Below, piece after piece: positions 43,271 to 52,951 of a stretch of DNA of 64,000 nt (its first letter is position 1; each line of letters begins with the position of its first letter). The translations under genes were made by a program, and so were the position numbers. The notes below the pieces were generated by a model. That model was not told the origin of the DNA. It was given only the letters and a program-made list of their open reading frames with translations, and ran no database searches. Origin of the DNA: Halovenus amylolytica (GTDB lineage Archaea > Halobacteriota > Halobacteria > Halobacteriales > Haloarculaceae); assembly GCA_004015825.1 (NCBI GenBank), contig SAYS01000004.1:62001-126000 (forward strand). Reading direction: 5' to 3'.

Positions 43271-45553
43271 TCAGTTGTTCCACTTGTAGCTCACCTGGCT
43301 CATGACGTGGCGGCTCGTCAGCTCCGCCGACGCCTCGCTGTACTCGAACAGCTCCTGCATATTCCGGATCGTCTCGGCTTTGAGCTGGGCCGTCTCGGTG
43401 CCCTCCGGCGGGTTGTCCCACTGCCGCGGGTCGAAGTCCTCGAAGGTCCGCTTGATATCCTCCCAGTCGTGGGTGCCCAGCACCGACTTGATGACGGGGA
43501 TCTCCTTCGGGTTGACGTCGCCGACCCGGAACTCGTCGTCACGGTGGCGCCAGGCGTGGCGGTTCAGCGCCGTGATGATCTTCTCCTTGCGGAACGTCCG
43601 GACCTCCTCGTGGGGTTTGTCACCCTTGTAGTCGGCCTCGTTGAACCGGCCGAGATGCTCGATCTCGAAGACCTTCATCCGGAGGAGATCCGGCTCCTCG
43701 CGTTCGCCGCGCTCGTTTTCGATCTTCTGGCCTTCCGACCAGGCGTAGACGTGTTCGACGTACTCCTCGACAGTCCGTTCGTCGACGCGTTTCTCCCGCA
43801 TCATCGCGTCCAGCACGTCCTCCTCCTGCTGGTTGAAGATGTAGTTTTTCACCGACGCGACGCGCTCCTCGAACTCTGCGGCCTCGGTGTTCGAGAACAT
43901 CGGCGCGTCGCCGAGCCGTTCGGCCATCGCGTTGATGACATCACGGGGCATGATCACCCGCTCGACGGGCAGCTCCTCGTCGAAGCGCTCTGACGACTCG
44001 TGGAGGAGATCTGCAATCGTATCCCTGGTGTGTGTCACCGGGATGCCGTGTTCGCCGTCCGCCGCGTTGTCTCTGAAATCGAACTCGTCGATGTCGATCC
44101 GCTCGTCGCCCTCCTGCAGGTAGCCGCGGTCGAAGAGTAGTGCTTTGTCGGTCAGTGTGCGGTTCTCCGGCAGATCGGAGACGTCGAGCCGGGAGACGAC
44201 GGCGTATAGCGCCGCCCCTTCGAGCGCGTGGGGTGCGAGTTCGCGCTCGGTGACGGTCCCCGAACTGTCCCGGACGCTGATCGACAGCGGCTCGCGGATC
44301 CACTCTTCGAGCTGATCCCAGCTGTTCGCGTCCCAGACGGTCGTCTGGTCGGTCAGCTCACGGCGCAGCAGTTCTGCCTCCAGCGAGAGGTTCGTCAGAT
44401 AGGTGAACTGTCGTTTGTCCAGCCGGCGTTTCAGCGCTTTCAGCGGATCGGCACCGTTTCGCTCGGTGTGCTGGTTCAGCTGATCCTCCAGATCCGGGTT
44501 CGAGATGATGATCAGCTGCGTATCGACATCCATCCCGATCCCCTTGTCCAGTTTGACGTGGCCCTCGTCGGGGACGTTCAGCAGTTTCTGGAGCAGGTCG
44601 GCGTGCTGGGCTGCGTCCTCGACGATGGTCACGAGCCCGTTGCCCTGTGAGAGCACACCGTCGTAGGAAAACGCCTGCGGATTTTTTCGCCCGCGTGAGT
44701 CGAGTTCGCGCAGCATGCCGGCCATCCACGACCCCACGAGACGTTCTTTGGGCGAGCCCTCGTCTTCCGAGTGGAGGACACCGATACCGCGGCCGACGTC
44801 GACGACGAAGTTCTTGATCCGGAGATGCTTCTGGCTCGTCACCGCGGAGAAGAGGTCAGCGATCCCTTCACGACGGTACTCCTCTTCGAGATAGTCGTAG
44901 GCCTCCCGGCAGAACGGATCCATCTCGCTCTCGATCCGCACCGGGATGTGATCGTCGAGTCGTTCGTTGAGTTCCGCGAGCAGGTCTGCCCGCACCTCGT
45001 CCGGGAACACCGTCAGTGGGTGTGACTGGACGGGGCTCTCGTACCAGTCGTCCTCGTCGCTGACCGTCTGGCCGCCGTAGGTCATCGCCGACCCATCGCT
45101 CACGCCTGCAACGTTCCACTCCATCGTGTATCGGCGACCTTCGTCGGTCTTCGAGTACTCCCGAAGTCCGTTGATCAGACAGCGCTTGAGCTCGGATTTA
45201 CCGGTCGCTGTCGGGCCGTCGAGCCAGAGAATCTTCTCTTCCTTGCCTCGCCCGGCCGCGATCGAGCGCAGATCGTCGACGAAGTGGTTGAGCACCTCGG
45301 TGTTGCCGAGGATCGCATGTTCGCCGTCGTTCCACGGATCGTCGAAGAAGCGGTATCGCTCCTTCTCCTCGCCCTCTTCGATGACCGTCCGCGTGCCGGC
45401 GTGTTCGATCGCGTTGAGCAGATACTTCGGCGCGTGGGCGGCCTGATTCGGGTTCGAGAGGAGATACTCGACGTACTCCCCGAGGCTCATCGGCTCCTGA
45501 TACGTCTGATCGAGGGTGCGATCGGCCGACTTGATGTAATCGTTTCCGCTCAT
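43271..45553 (-). CDS. prkA: PrkA-family serine kinase/AAA ATPase 1
   Basis: A 760-aa PrkA. The Walker A motif is [12 protein letters not shown] (GPTATGKS at residues 113-120). The AAA+ region continues through ISNPDL (Walker-B-side) to the Lon-like C-terminal helical domain, and the kinase-like tail is at the end. It is longer than bacterial PrkA (about 640 aa). Homologues phosphorylate unidentified targets, and some now look more like AAA+ Lon-type proteases than kinases. It directly follows a second PrkA gene, 30 bp apart. Confidence 0.9.
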   Translation of the reverse strand: MSGNDYIKSADRTLDQTYQEPMSLGEYVEYLLSNPNQAAHAPKYLLNAIEHAGTRTVIEEGEEKERYRFFDDPWNDGEHAILGNTEVLNHFVDDLRSIAAGRGKEEKILWLDGPTATGKSELKRCLINGLREYSKTDEGRRYTMEWNVAGVSDGSAMTYGGQTVSDEDDWYESPVQSHPLTVFPDEVRADLLAELNERLDDHIPVRIESEMDPFCREAYDYLEEEYRREGIADLFSAVTSQKHLRIKNFVVDVGRGIGVLHSEDEGSPKERLVGSWMAGMLRELDSRGRKNPQAFSYDGVLSQGNGLVTIVEDAAQHADLLQKLLNVPDEGHVKLDKGIGMDVDTQLIIISNPDLEDQLNQHTERNGADPLKALKRRLDKRQFTYLTNLSLEAELLRRELTDQTTVWDANSWDQLEEWIREPLSISVRDSSGTVTERELAPHALEGAALYAVVSRLDVSDLPENRTLTDKALLFDRGYLQEGDERIDIDEFDFRDNAADGEHGIPVTHTRDTIADLLHESSERFDEELPVERVIMPRDVINAMAERLGDAPMFSNTEAAEFEERVASVKNYIFNQQEEDVLDAMMREKRVDERTVEEYVEHVYAWSEGQKIENERGEREEPDLLRMKVFEIEHLGRFNEADYKGDKPHEEVRTFRKEKIITALNRHAWRHRDDEFRVGDVNPKEIPVIKSVLGTHDWEDIKRTFEDFDPRQWDNPPEGTETAQLKAETIRNMQELFEYSEASAELTSRHVMSQVSYKWNN

Positions 45554-45583
45554 GCGTTGGTTCGGCCTCGGCTATCAGTCACG

Positions 45584-47656
45584 TTAGTCCTCCATCTCGC
45601 TTTTTGCGACCTCTGCACCGGCGAATTCGAGCACCTCCTTGGCCCCTTCCTGGGAGTAGCCCTGTTCCATCAGCGCGTCGATCCACTGGTTTCGCTCGTC
45701 GTCGTCCATCTCGCCGCTGGAGACCAGCGCCGAGAAGTTGATGTTGTGTTTCTTGTCCTCCCAGAGTTTCCGTTCGAGGGCGCGGCGCAGGCGGTCGTTG
45801 TCCTGCGGATCGAACGTCTCGCCCTCGCGTGCGCGCCTCGAAACCCAGTTTGCGACCTCCTGGCGGAAGTCGTCTTTCCGGTCCTCGGGCAAGTCGAGTT
45901 TCTCCTCGACGCTGCGGAGGAAGGTCTCGTCGGGCTCTTGCTCTCTGCCGGTGATATCGTCTTCGACGGTGTCGTCGTCGATGTAGGCCATCACGTGGTC
46001 CATGTACTTCTCGCCCTGGCGCTGGATCTCGTCGACGTCGTAGGCCAGCGCGTGGCGGACGTCCTCGATTGCGCGCTCTTTGTACTCCTCGCGGACCAGT
46101 TCGAGGTAGCGGTAGTAGGTCTCGAACAGCTCCTCGGAGATCGAGCCGTGGTTTTCGAGGTTGCCCTCCAGGTGGTTGAACGTGATAAGCGGCGAGAGGA
46201 ACATCCGGCTGCGGTGCATCGAATCCATGATCGCCTCGGCGATCTCGTCGCCGATAAACCGGGGTGAGACACCGGTCATCCCTTCACCGATTTCTGCCTT
46301 TTCGTTTGCCTCCTCGCGGAGCTTCTTGATGTCGATATCCTCGGTTTCGTCGATCTCGCCGTTGTAGGCTTTGGCCTTCTGGACGAGGCTGATACTGGAG
46401 GCATCGGGCTCTTCGATCCGCGTGAGCACACCGAAGAGGCCGGCCATCTCCAGCGTGTGGGGTTCGACCTGGATATCCGGTAGATCCGCGTTACGCAGCA
46501 TCTTTCGGTAGATGTCGGCCTCGTTCTCGTAGGAGAGCACGTACGGGAAGTCGATCCGTTTGGTCCGGTCGTTGAACGCTTCCATCTTCTCGTCGCCTTT
46601 CTTGTCGCGGTACTCCGGCATGTTCGTCCGGCCGACGATCACCTGATCGATGTCGATCCGTGGGTTGCTTTTCGGCTTGATCGTCTGCTCCTGGGTGGCG
46701 TGCAGGAAGTCGTAGAGGAACTCCCGCTGGAGTTTGAGCAACTCCTCACCGGAGAAGATCCCGCGGTTCGCGTTACAGAACGCGCCCGCGTAGTCGAACG
46801 CACGCGGGTCAGATTCGCCGTAGATCGCGATCTTCGAGTAGTTGACGTCGCCAGTCAGTTCGGTCTCGTCCTGGTTTTTCTTGTCTTTCGGCTCGAAGGT
46901 TTCGATGGACTGGCGTTTGTTCTCGTCGGCGACCAGTCGGACGATCTCGACGTGGTTGTCGAGGACTGCTTCGAGGTCGTCGTCGTAGTGTGCCAGCAGC
47001 TTGTCCATGTAGAACTCGCTTGCCGGATCGAGCGCCTGCTCGTTGCGGATCGTGTACGGGGCGTCCAGCGTCTCGTTCATCTTCTCGATGACCGACCGTC
47101 GCTGTTTCTCCGGGAGCAACACGATCGGATCCTGATTCATCGGCGACCGCACCACGTCGTCGGCAGGGTCCTGATCCGGAATTACGTCACAGAGATTCGT
47201 CCAGCGGAAGGTGTACATCCGTCCTTCGTCGCGGCTGGTGTAATCCTCGAAGTACGTCCGGACCTGTGAATCGAAGTCCGACTTCCCCGAGCCGACCGGA
47301 CCGAGCATGAGCAAGATACGCCGCTCCGGCCCGAGTCCGCGTGCACCCGATTTCACCTTGTTGACGAAGCCGTGGATCGCCTCGTGGACGACCCGGCCGT
47401 AGAAGGTGTTCTCACCGTCTTCGAGTGGATCTTCGGAGGCGAGTTTGTACTCGACGACGCCGTCTTCTTCGTCGTACTCCGTCCCGTAGAAATCGAACAT
47501 GTCTGCGACGCGCTGGTGGGCGCTTCGGGCGATTTTCGGGTACTCCTGTAGCTCTTCGAGATACCAGTCGAACGAACGCGTCCGGCGCAAGTCACTCGGT
47601 ATGGTGTCCCGGTACTCCTGGCTTAGCGATTCGAGTGTCGTTTCGTTGTTACTCAT
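45584..47656 (-). CDS. prkA: PrkA-family serine kinase/AAA ATPase 2
   Basis: A 690-aa PrkA paralogue. It starts MSNNETTLESLSQEYRDTIPSDL, the N-terminal PrkA signature, and has GPVGSGKS as Walker A (residues 119-126), RTNMPEYRDKKGDEKMEAF (sensor region) and a long helical C-terminus. It shares the AAA core with the next gene but the two are clearly different in sequence, so they are old paralogues that may form a hetero-oligomer. First gene of the four-gene stress operon. Upstream lies a 400-bp spacer with duplicated TATA-like elements. Confidence 0.9.
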   Translation of the reverse strand: MSNNETTLESLSQEYRDTIPSDLRRTRSFDWYLEELQEYPKIARSAHQRVADMFDFYGTEYDEEDGVVEYKLASEDPLEDGENTFYGRVVHEAIHGFVNKVKSGARGLGPERRILLMLGPVGSGKSDFDSQVRTYFEDYTSRDEGRMYTFRWTNLCDVIPDQDPADDVVRSPMNQDPIVLLPEKQRRSVIEKMNETLDAPYTIRNEQALDPASEFYMDKLLAHYDDDLEAVLDNHVEIVRLVADENKRQSIETFEPKDKKNQDETELTGDVNYSKIAIYGESDPRAFDYAGAFCNANRGIFSGEELLKLQREFLYDFLHATQEQTIKPKSNPRIDIDQVIVGRTNMPEYRDKKGDEKMEAFNDRTKRIDFPYVLSYENEADIYRKMLRNADLPDIQVEPHTLEMAGLFGVLTRIEEPDASSISLVQKAKAYNGEIDETEDIDIKKLREEANEKAEIGEGMTGVSPRFIGDEIAEAIMDSMHRSRMFLSPLITFNHLEGNLENHGSISEELFETYYRYLELVREEYKERAIEDVRHALAYDVDEIQRQGEKYMDHVMAYIDDDTVEDDITGREQEPDETFLRSVEEKLDLPEDRKDDFRQEVANWVSRRAREGETFDPQDNDRLRRALERKLWEDKKHNINFSALVSSGEMDDDERNQWIDALMEQGYSQEGAKEVLEFAGAEVAKSEMED

Positions 47657-48061
47657 GATTGTGGGTTCTGTTTGCGAAGCTATTCTGAACTGGGTCGATT
47701 CCGCCTGCGAGTGGGTCCGTTTCTATCGGTGGGCGCCGACGGCTCCGGGCCGCGTTGGACCTCGTCGGCTCACCGACACTATTTAATGCCATGTGCATGC
47801 ATACCATATGGAAGCCAGCTACCAGCCAGTCCTGAGTGTGTAACTGTCTGTCACCGACTTACCGATACTATTTAATTAAGAAGCTCTTCAGACTTATAAA
47901 TCTGTATACCGTGAGGTAATTTTCGTCCAGATCATGGAAAACACTGTAAAAAAGTACGGGACAGAAGCGAGGTGTTCTAAAACGAATCGGGGGTTGGATT
48001 TCTGTTTTTAAAGCTAGCTCGGTGTGAAACAGTCTTGGCCGGCCAGGTCGTACCGGCGCGT
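47657..48061. promoter_or_regulatory. Promoter spacer with a duplicated 21-bp element
   Basis: No gene in 405 bp. The segments 47767-47787 and 47856-47876 match at about 18 of 21 positions and both end ACTATTTAAT, a TATA-like core flanked by ACCGA. They lie 110-220 bp upstream of the prkA operon start (minus strand). Near 48003-48012 TTTTTAAAG could be the TATA box of the plus-strand gene at 48062. Confidence 0.45.
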
Positions 48062-48445
48062 ATGGATACCGACCGAGTGCCCGATGGCTGGCAACTCTGG
48101 ACCGAGGAGGAGTACAAACTCGTCTTTACCTACCGACCGGACGTGTTCAACAGCACCGACTTTCCCGCACCGTGTCTGCCGACAATCCACGTCACGAAGG
48201 GGAGACGGAGCCGTCGCCCTGGGCGGAACACCCCAGGCCCGTCGGACTCGTGGTACGTCACGCTGTATCTCGAACCGGACGTCAACGACGACGAACGAAG
48301 CTACGAGGACAGAGCGAGCGCACAGGAAGCCGCCCTGAATCTCGCCGGACGGTTCGCTGCCGGTGAAATCGACTACCGGTCACTGTACCAGGTCCCACGG
48401 GAAGCGTACTTCGACCGCCTCGACGAACTGACCGAACAGGACTAG
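48062..48445 (+). CDS. Conserved haloarchaeal protein (DUF5820-like)
   Basis: A 127-aa cytoplasmic protein starting MDTDRVPDGWQLWTEEEYKL (ATG 48062; the frame is open to 48035). It has YRPDVFNSTDFPAPCLPTIHVTKG and SWYVTLYLEPD, and an acidic helical C-terminus. I recognise it as a haloarchaeal family of unknown function from memory; no enzyme motif is visible. It is convergent with the PHP gene, and their stop codons touch with no spacer. Confidence 0.75.
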   Translation: MDTDRVPDGWQLWTEEEYKLVFTYRPDVFNSTDFPAPCLPTIHVTKGRRSRRPGRNTPGPSDSWYVTLYLEPDVNDDERSYEDRASAQEAALNLAGRFAAGEIDYRSLYQVPREAYFDRLDELTEQD

Positions 48446-49132
48446 CTACTGCTGGCTGCCAGTCAGGCGGTGGACGACCCTGCGGCGGAGGCCGCCGGCG
48501 GCCTGTCGGAGACTCACCCGCCAGGGCGTGCGTTTGCCATCGGTCGCCGTTCGACCCGCTTTGATCTCTTCGAGTATCCCCTCGGCGGTCGGCTCCGGCG
48601 GATCGACTTTCGTGACCGCCTGACCGACCATCTCACAGATGTGCGCATCGCTGCCGGCGGTCATCGGTAGCCCGCGTCGGCTCGCGAACATCCGTGCCTG
48701 CCGGTTCGAAAAGCCAGTCAGCAGCCGTGAGTTGTAGACCTCGATCGCGTCTGCGGTCGTGAGTTCCTGTTTCGAGATGTTCGCGAGCACCCCACTGCGC
48801 GATTCCTGGAACGGGTGTGGCACGACGGCGATACCACCGTTGTCGCGGATCCGGTCGATCGTCTCGGCAAATGGGAGCCCCGACGGGATCAGGGCGTCAG
48901 TGCCAAGCGAGAGAACGTGCCCGTCCGCGCTCGACACTTCCATCCCCGGAATCGCGATCACGTCGTACTCCGGGGCGAGCGAGACGGCGTCTCGGCTGGC
49001 ACTGATCTCGTCGTGGTCGGTGACCGCGATGGCGTCCAGCCCGACAGCGACGGCCTGATCGAGGAGGAGTTCGACGGAATCCCGGCCGTCGAAGGAGGCC
49101 TCGGAGTGGGTGTGCAGATCGATCGAGAGCAC
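48446..49132 (-). CDS. PHP-domain phosphoesterase
   Basis: A 228-aa PHP domain. The first metal motif LHTHSEASFDG is at residues 6-16, ITDHDE-type AVTDHDE follows, then PGMEVSS, HPFQ and GSDAH, all the expected His/Asp ligands for a three-metal site. It probably hydrolyses a phosphate ester or a nucleotide 5' end. The GTG start at 49132 (reading MLSIDLHTH) is chosen because no ATG lies between it and the first motif; the open frame further upstream overlaps the prsW region. Confidence 0.88.
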   Translation of the reverse strand: MLSIDLHTHSEASFDGRDSVELLLDQAVAVGLDAIAVTDHDEISASRDAVSLAPEYDVIAIPGMEVSSADGHVLSLGTDALIPSGLPFAETIDRIRDNGGIAVVPHPFQESRSGVLANISKQELTTADAIEVYNSRLLTGFSNRQARMFASRRGLPMTAGSDAHICEMVGQAVTKVDPPEPTAEGILEEIKAGRTATDGKRTPWRVSLRQAAGGLRRRVVHRLTGSQQ

Positions 49133-49182
49133 TATAGGCGTTGTTGGGGGAAGCAGTATAAGTGATCCCCGATATTCGGGCG

Positions 49183-50385
49183 CTAGCTCGCCTGCGGTCC
49201 CGGTCGACGCCGGTACAGCTCCCGGTACCGCCGAATCTTCCGGAACAGGAGCGAAAACCAGAAGCCGTGGTAGACGACGATGAACAGAACGAACGATCCC
49301 AGCGTGAACGGGAGTATCGAGACGAGCGTGTTGTACAGCCCGTGGATGAACGCCGCGATGAGCAGCCCTTTGACGACGATCGGCCCGCGTTTGCTCTGAT
49401 TGAACTTCGCCAGGCCGAGATAGAAGCCGGCCCACGCCGAGAAGACGACGTGACCCGGCCCGACGAACGCTCGCTGTGTGGCGATTGCGATCGCGTCTTG
49501 TTCCAGCACGATGAGTCCGTTCGTCGTCGTTTCGGCCCCGAAAATGAGGATGTACGTCAGGTTCTCGATCGCCGCGAAACCGACACCGGCCATCGCCCCG
49601 TAGACGACACCGTCGATCACCGTCCCGAACGCGTCCGATCTGTAGGCGTACACCCTGACTGCGAGCCACTTGACTGTCTCTTCGATGGGGCCGACCACGA
49701 GGAAGTAAAACAGCGAGAGACCGACGATACCGAAGATATTGAAAAACGGTTCGGTGATTCCGTTCACGACCCCGGCGATGCCCGCGAACACGACCCCGAG
49801 CAAGAACGTGACTGCGAGGATAACAAGTGGCTCGCGCGTCGTCGGGTCACGGTACCAGATATAGCCCGCGAGCAGGAGCGCCGGGACGGCTGATAGTGCC
49901 GAAAGGTAGCCGAGAATCGGCGCTTCGAGGACGAGCGCACCGGCGACGAGGAGTTGCCCGCCGAACAGTGCGACTGCGACGACCAGGAGGAGCCACCGTC
50001 TCGTCGACTGGAGTGCGTTCGTCAGTCGGACGGCGAACCGATCGAGCCAGGTCCGGACCTCCCAGGTCGCGATCTCGTGAAGATCGACCTCACCGCGGAA
50101 GGACTCCTGGACTGGGTCTCCCCTCGGCTTCGATCCCTGCCGCCGGCCCGAGCCGGCGGACCGACGGGGTGGGCCAGGTGGATGGCCGGGCAGTCGCTCG
50201 TCTCGGACTGACTGGCCAGCTGCACGATCTGTGTCCGGGTCTGGCTGGTCTGTTCCCGTTTCGGACTGGTCATTCCCCGCTGTGTCGTCGGAAGCCCCCG
50301 TCTCGTCGTCCGAGTGAGGGACCGGTTCCCCGGGTCGATCGTTCGACGGTCGGTCTCTATGGTCGTCCTCACCCGGCTCTGTCAT
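49183..50385 (-). CDS. PrsW-type glutamic intramembrane protease
   Basis: A 400-aa membrane protein. The first 110 residues are a disordered acidic/basic tail. About eight transmembrane helices follow. The catalytic Glu pair is GPIEETVKW (E235, E236); AFVGPGHVVFSAWAG and FIHGLYNT supply the conserved His. PrsW cleaves anti-sigma factors in bacteria; haloarchaea have no sigma factors, so the substrate differs. The N-terminal tail is an accretion relative to bacterial PrsW. Confidence 0.9.
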   Translation of the reverse strand: MTEPGEDDHRDRPSNDRPGEPVPHSDDETGASDDTAGNDQSETGTDQPDPDTDRAAGQSVRDERLPGHPPGPPRRSAGSGRRQGSKPRGDPVQESFRGEVDLHEIATWEVRTWLDRFAVRLTNALQSTRRWLLLVVAVALFGGQLLVAGALVLEAPILGYLSALSAVPALLLAGYIWYRDPTTREPLVILAVTFLLGVVFAGIAGVVNGITEPFFNIFGIVGLSLFYFLVVGPIEETVKWLAVRVYAYRSDAFGTVIDGVVYGAMAGVGFAAIENLTYILIFGAETTTNGLIVLEQDAIAIATQRAFVGPGHVVFSAWAGFYLGLAKFNQSKRGPIVVKGLLIAAFIHGLYNTLVSILPFTLGSFVLFIVVYHGFWFSLLFRKIRRYRELYRRRPGPQAS

Positions 50386-50422
50386 CAGCTATCCGTAGGG
50401 ATTCAGGCGTGTAGAAAGTTCC

Positions 50423-50507
50423 TATACCGGTGGACAGAACACTTGATAATTCGAGCGATACCATCGTGCCCGTCTCATATGTATCAAGGCTTCTGTCCAC
50501 CGGTATA
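50423..50507. repeat. Inverted-repeat element, 17-bp perfect arms
   Basis: TATACCGGTGGACAGAA (50423-50439) and its exact reverse complement (50491-50507), extended inside by CTTGATA (50442-50448) and TATCAAG (50482-50488). Total 85 bp, no ORF. The arm resembles those at 1495 and 56789. It lies downstream of the UbiA gene and upstream of prsW. Confidence 0.8.
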
Positions 50508-50536
50508 TCGGACCCCCAGGGTGGAACCGACTGTCG

Positions 50537-51391
50537 CTACACGAGCAGTTCCCAGCTTCCCAGCAGGACAGCGAGAAAGATGTGTTCGCTGTCGATGACG
50601 AACCCGTAGAAAAGCGGCGTCCGGTCTCTGGTCGCGACGAGGCTGTAGCCGATCATGTAGCAGATGAAGGGGAGCAGGAGGACGTACTGGCGGTTGAGAA
50701 CACCCGTGAGGAGGAACACCACGACGATCACACCGAGGACAGCACTCGCCGCGACAGCGAACTGTCTCGTGCGGGCGGGCCCGGCGACGACCGGGACTGA
50801 CTTGATCCCCTCGGCGCGGTCACCCGCGATATCCTTGATATCGAACACGACGGCGGCGATCGTCAGGGCCGCAGTGATGAAACCGAACATGAAGAGGATG
50901 TCGAAGCTCCCGAGTACGCCGTAGTAGACACCGACGCCGAGTGGGATCAGGCCCCAGGAGAGCCCCACAAGCAGATTTTTCACCAGGAGGATCCGCTTGA
51001 GCCCGACAACCGAGTACAGCACCGCAACAGCGAGCGGAACGATCATCGCCGGCGCGCCGGGAATCCCTCGGACGATGGCGACAGCCGTCGCGACGAGATA
51101 GAGGACAGCACCGAGCGCCAGCAGCCAGACACCGTACTGTCGGACGAACGAGGCACGCTCCGGGACGTTCCGTTCGTCTTCCGCGAGATCGGTGAGGCGG
51201 TTGAACGAGTAGACAAACAGCGTGACGGCGAAGACGATAAAGAGAGCAGCCGGGTCGACGGCGAGATCGGCGAGTAGCATCGTCGAGAGGGCGACGCTAG
51301 TCGCCGACAGCGAGATGAGCAGATTCGAGTGAACCAGGAACAGCACCGTGGCGGTGAGAACTGCTCGTGGGTTCGTCGTAGGTGCAGGCAT
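50537..51391 (-). CDS. UbiA-family prenyltransferase
   Basis: A 284-aa integral membrane protein with about nine helices. The two Asp-rich motifs of the family are NRLTDLAED (residues 64-72) and DIKDIAGD (about 184-191), which bind the prenyl diphosphate through Mg2+. Haloarchaeal members include lycopene elongases, menaquinone and digeranylgeranylglyceryl phosphate synthases; the exact role is not settled by the motifs. The N-terminus after the Met is short and hydrophobic from residue 10. Confidence 0.88.
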   Translation of the reverse strand: MPAPTTNPRAVLTATVLFLVHSNLLISLSATSVALSTMLLADLAVDPAALFIVFAVTLFVYSFNRLTDLAEDERNVPERASFVRQYGVWLLALGAVLYLVATAVAIVRGIPGAPAMIVPLAVAVLYSVVGLKRILLVKNLLVGLSWGLIPLGVGVYYGVLGSFDILFMFGFITAALTIAAVVFDIKDIAGDRAEGIKSVPVVAGPARTRQFAVAASAVLGVIVVVFLLTGVLNRQYVLLLPFICYMIGYSLVATRDRTPLFYGFVIDSEHIFLAVLLGSWELLV

Positions 51392-51542
51392 TGTGTCTCC
51401 GCGGGAAACAGCAGCCGTGGCGAACTCCGGAGGCGTAATTCCCGTGACGGCCTCCGAACGTAACGATCCCTGTCAGAGAGACAGGGTACTACAGGGAAAT
51501 CACGTTCGGATCGGAGTCGTGCAGTCTCGGCCCGGCCGATAG

Positions 51543-51713
51543 CTAGCCGATCTTCCGCCACTGTTCGCCACAGCCCGGGCAGTGTCGAACGATCCCGATC
51601 TCGTCGGGGTCGTTTTTCGTTCCCAGTTCATCGCCACACGACGAACAGGTCAACCGTTCGTAGGTGTCCTTTTCGATATCACCGGACCGGAGCCCCTTCC
51701 GAATTGAATCCAT
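51543..51713 (-). CDS. HVO_0758-type zinc-finger protein, 56 aa
   Basis: A 56-aa protein reading MDSIRKGLRSGDIEKDTYER, then LTCSSCGDEL and HCPGCGEQW. Two Cys pairs (CSSC, CPGC) form one zinc site. The sequence matches the haloarchaeal HVO_0758 zinc-finger family as I remember it. ATG 51713 is the family start; the frame is open to 51833 but those residues are not conserved. Divergent from the GpgS-like gene; 91 bp separate the starts. Confidence 0.88.
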   Translation of the reverse strand: MDSIRKGLRSGDIEKDTYERLTCSSCGDELGTKNDPDEIGIVRHCPGCGEQWRKIG

Positions 51714-51804
51714 GCGCGAGTGTAAACAGGGAGACACCAAAAACCTGCGGCAACCGTATGCGCGAATCGCGCCCCTTTTTACTGGGCTCTCGTAACCGAG
51801 TGCG

Positions 51805-52920
51805 ATGGAGTACACGCAGGAACGGTTCGCCACGTTCCACGACTACGGGGATGCACAGCCGCCCGCCCCTGTCGACGAGGCGACAGTCGTCGTCCCGCTC
51901 GCGGAGCGCGATCACGCGAGTCCGGCGGCCAACCGCGCCATGGAGAAACTCGAAGCGGTCGATCCCGGACGCGTGCTGATCGCGCTGCGGGCCGACAGCG
52001 ACGCGGTCAGCCGGATCGTCGAGTGGGTCGACTCCTTCGAGTTCGATGGAACGGTACTGTGGTGTACGGCCCCGGCGATCAAGACCGCACTCGAAGCGAA
52101 CGGAATCGACAGCGCCGCCGGGAAAGGACGTGACGTCTGGCTGGCAGTCGGTGTCGCGAGCAAGTCAGAGTACGTCGTCGTCCACGATGCCGATGCGACG
52201 ACCTACGACACGGCCCACGTCCCGAAACTGCTCTTTCCGCTCGCGAACGGTTACGACTTCGCCAAGGGGTACTACGCCCGCGTCGAAAACCAGCAGCTGT
52301 ACGGCAGACTGTTCCGGCTCTTCTACACCCCGCTCGTGCAGGTGCTCGAAGCCGAGCACCACCACCCGTTCGTCTCCTATCTCGATAGCTTCCGCTACGC
52401 ACTCGCTGGGGAGTTTGCGATGACGGCCGAAACTGCACAGTCAGTTCGCTCACCCAGCGGCTGGGGGCTCGAAGTCGGGACGCTCGGTGACACGTTCGAT
52501 ATCGCGGGCTTCGAGGGGACCGCACAGGTCGATCTGGGTATCCACAAGCACGAACACCGGTCTGTCGAGGGGTCGGGCGGACTCGGACAGATGTGTGCCG
52601 AGGTCGGCGAGACACTGTTTACCGTCCTCGAAGAGCAGGGGCTCGAACTCGACTACGACCGGCTCCGCTCGCAGTACCACGACCGCGCGGACCAGATCGT
52701 CGAGCAGTACGCGGGCGATGCAGCGTTCAACGGCTTTGCGTTCGACGAGCAGCGCGAACACGACCAGGCCGCAACCTACGCCGAGGCGATCACACCGCCG
52801 ACGACCGACGACAGACTGCCTGCCTGGCAGGAGATTGCTCTCGACCCCGCAGAGATCGAAGAACACTCAGCGGCGGCGATCGACCGGGTGACAGCGGATC
52901 GAGTCGCCGAGCGAGACTGA
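51805..52920 (+). CDS. Glucosyl-3-phosphoglycerate synthase-like glycosyltransferase (GT81)
   Basis: A 371-aa GT-A enzyme. VVVPLAERD starts the nucleotide-binding strand; GKGRDVWLAVGVASKSEYVVVHDADATTYD holds the acidic metal-binding DAD (residues 128-130). The GWGLEVGTLGDTFD stretch and HKHEHRSV match GpgS/MpgS proteins that make glucosyl- or mannosyl-3-phosphoglycerate, compatible solutes, as well as related uncharacterised archaeal members. The substrate choice is uncertain. It is followed by a small hypothetical gene 31 bp away. Confidence 0.82.
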   Translation: MEYTQERFATFHDYGDAQPPAPVDEATVVVPLAERDHASPAANRAMEKLEAVDPGRVLIALRADSDAVSRIVEWVDSFEFDGTVLWCTAPAIKTALEANGIDSAAGKGRDVWLAVGVASKSEYVVVHDADATTYDTAHVPKLLFPLANGYDFAKGYYARVENQQLYGRLFRLFYTPLVQVLEAEHHHPFVSYLDSFRYALAGEFAMTAETAQSVRSPSGWGLEVGTLGDTFDIAGFEGTAQVDLGIHKHEHRSVEGSGGLGQMCAEVGETLFTVLEEQGLELDYDRLRSQYHDRADQIVEQYAGDAAFNGFAFDEQREHDQAATYAEAITPPTTDDRLPAWQEIALDPAEIEEHSAAAIDRVTADRVAERD

Positions 52921-52951
52921 CATATATTACCCAGCAGGAACAGTGTCGCAT

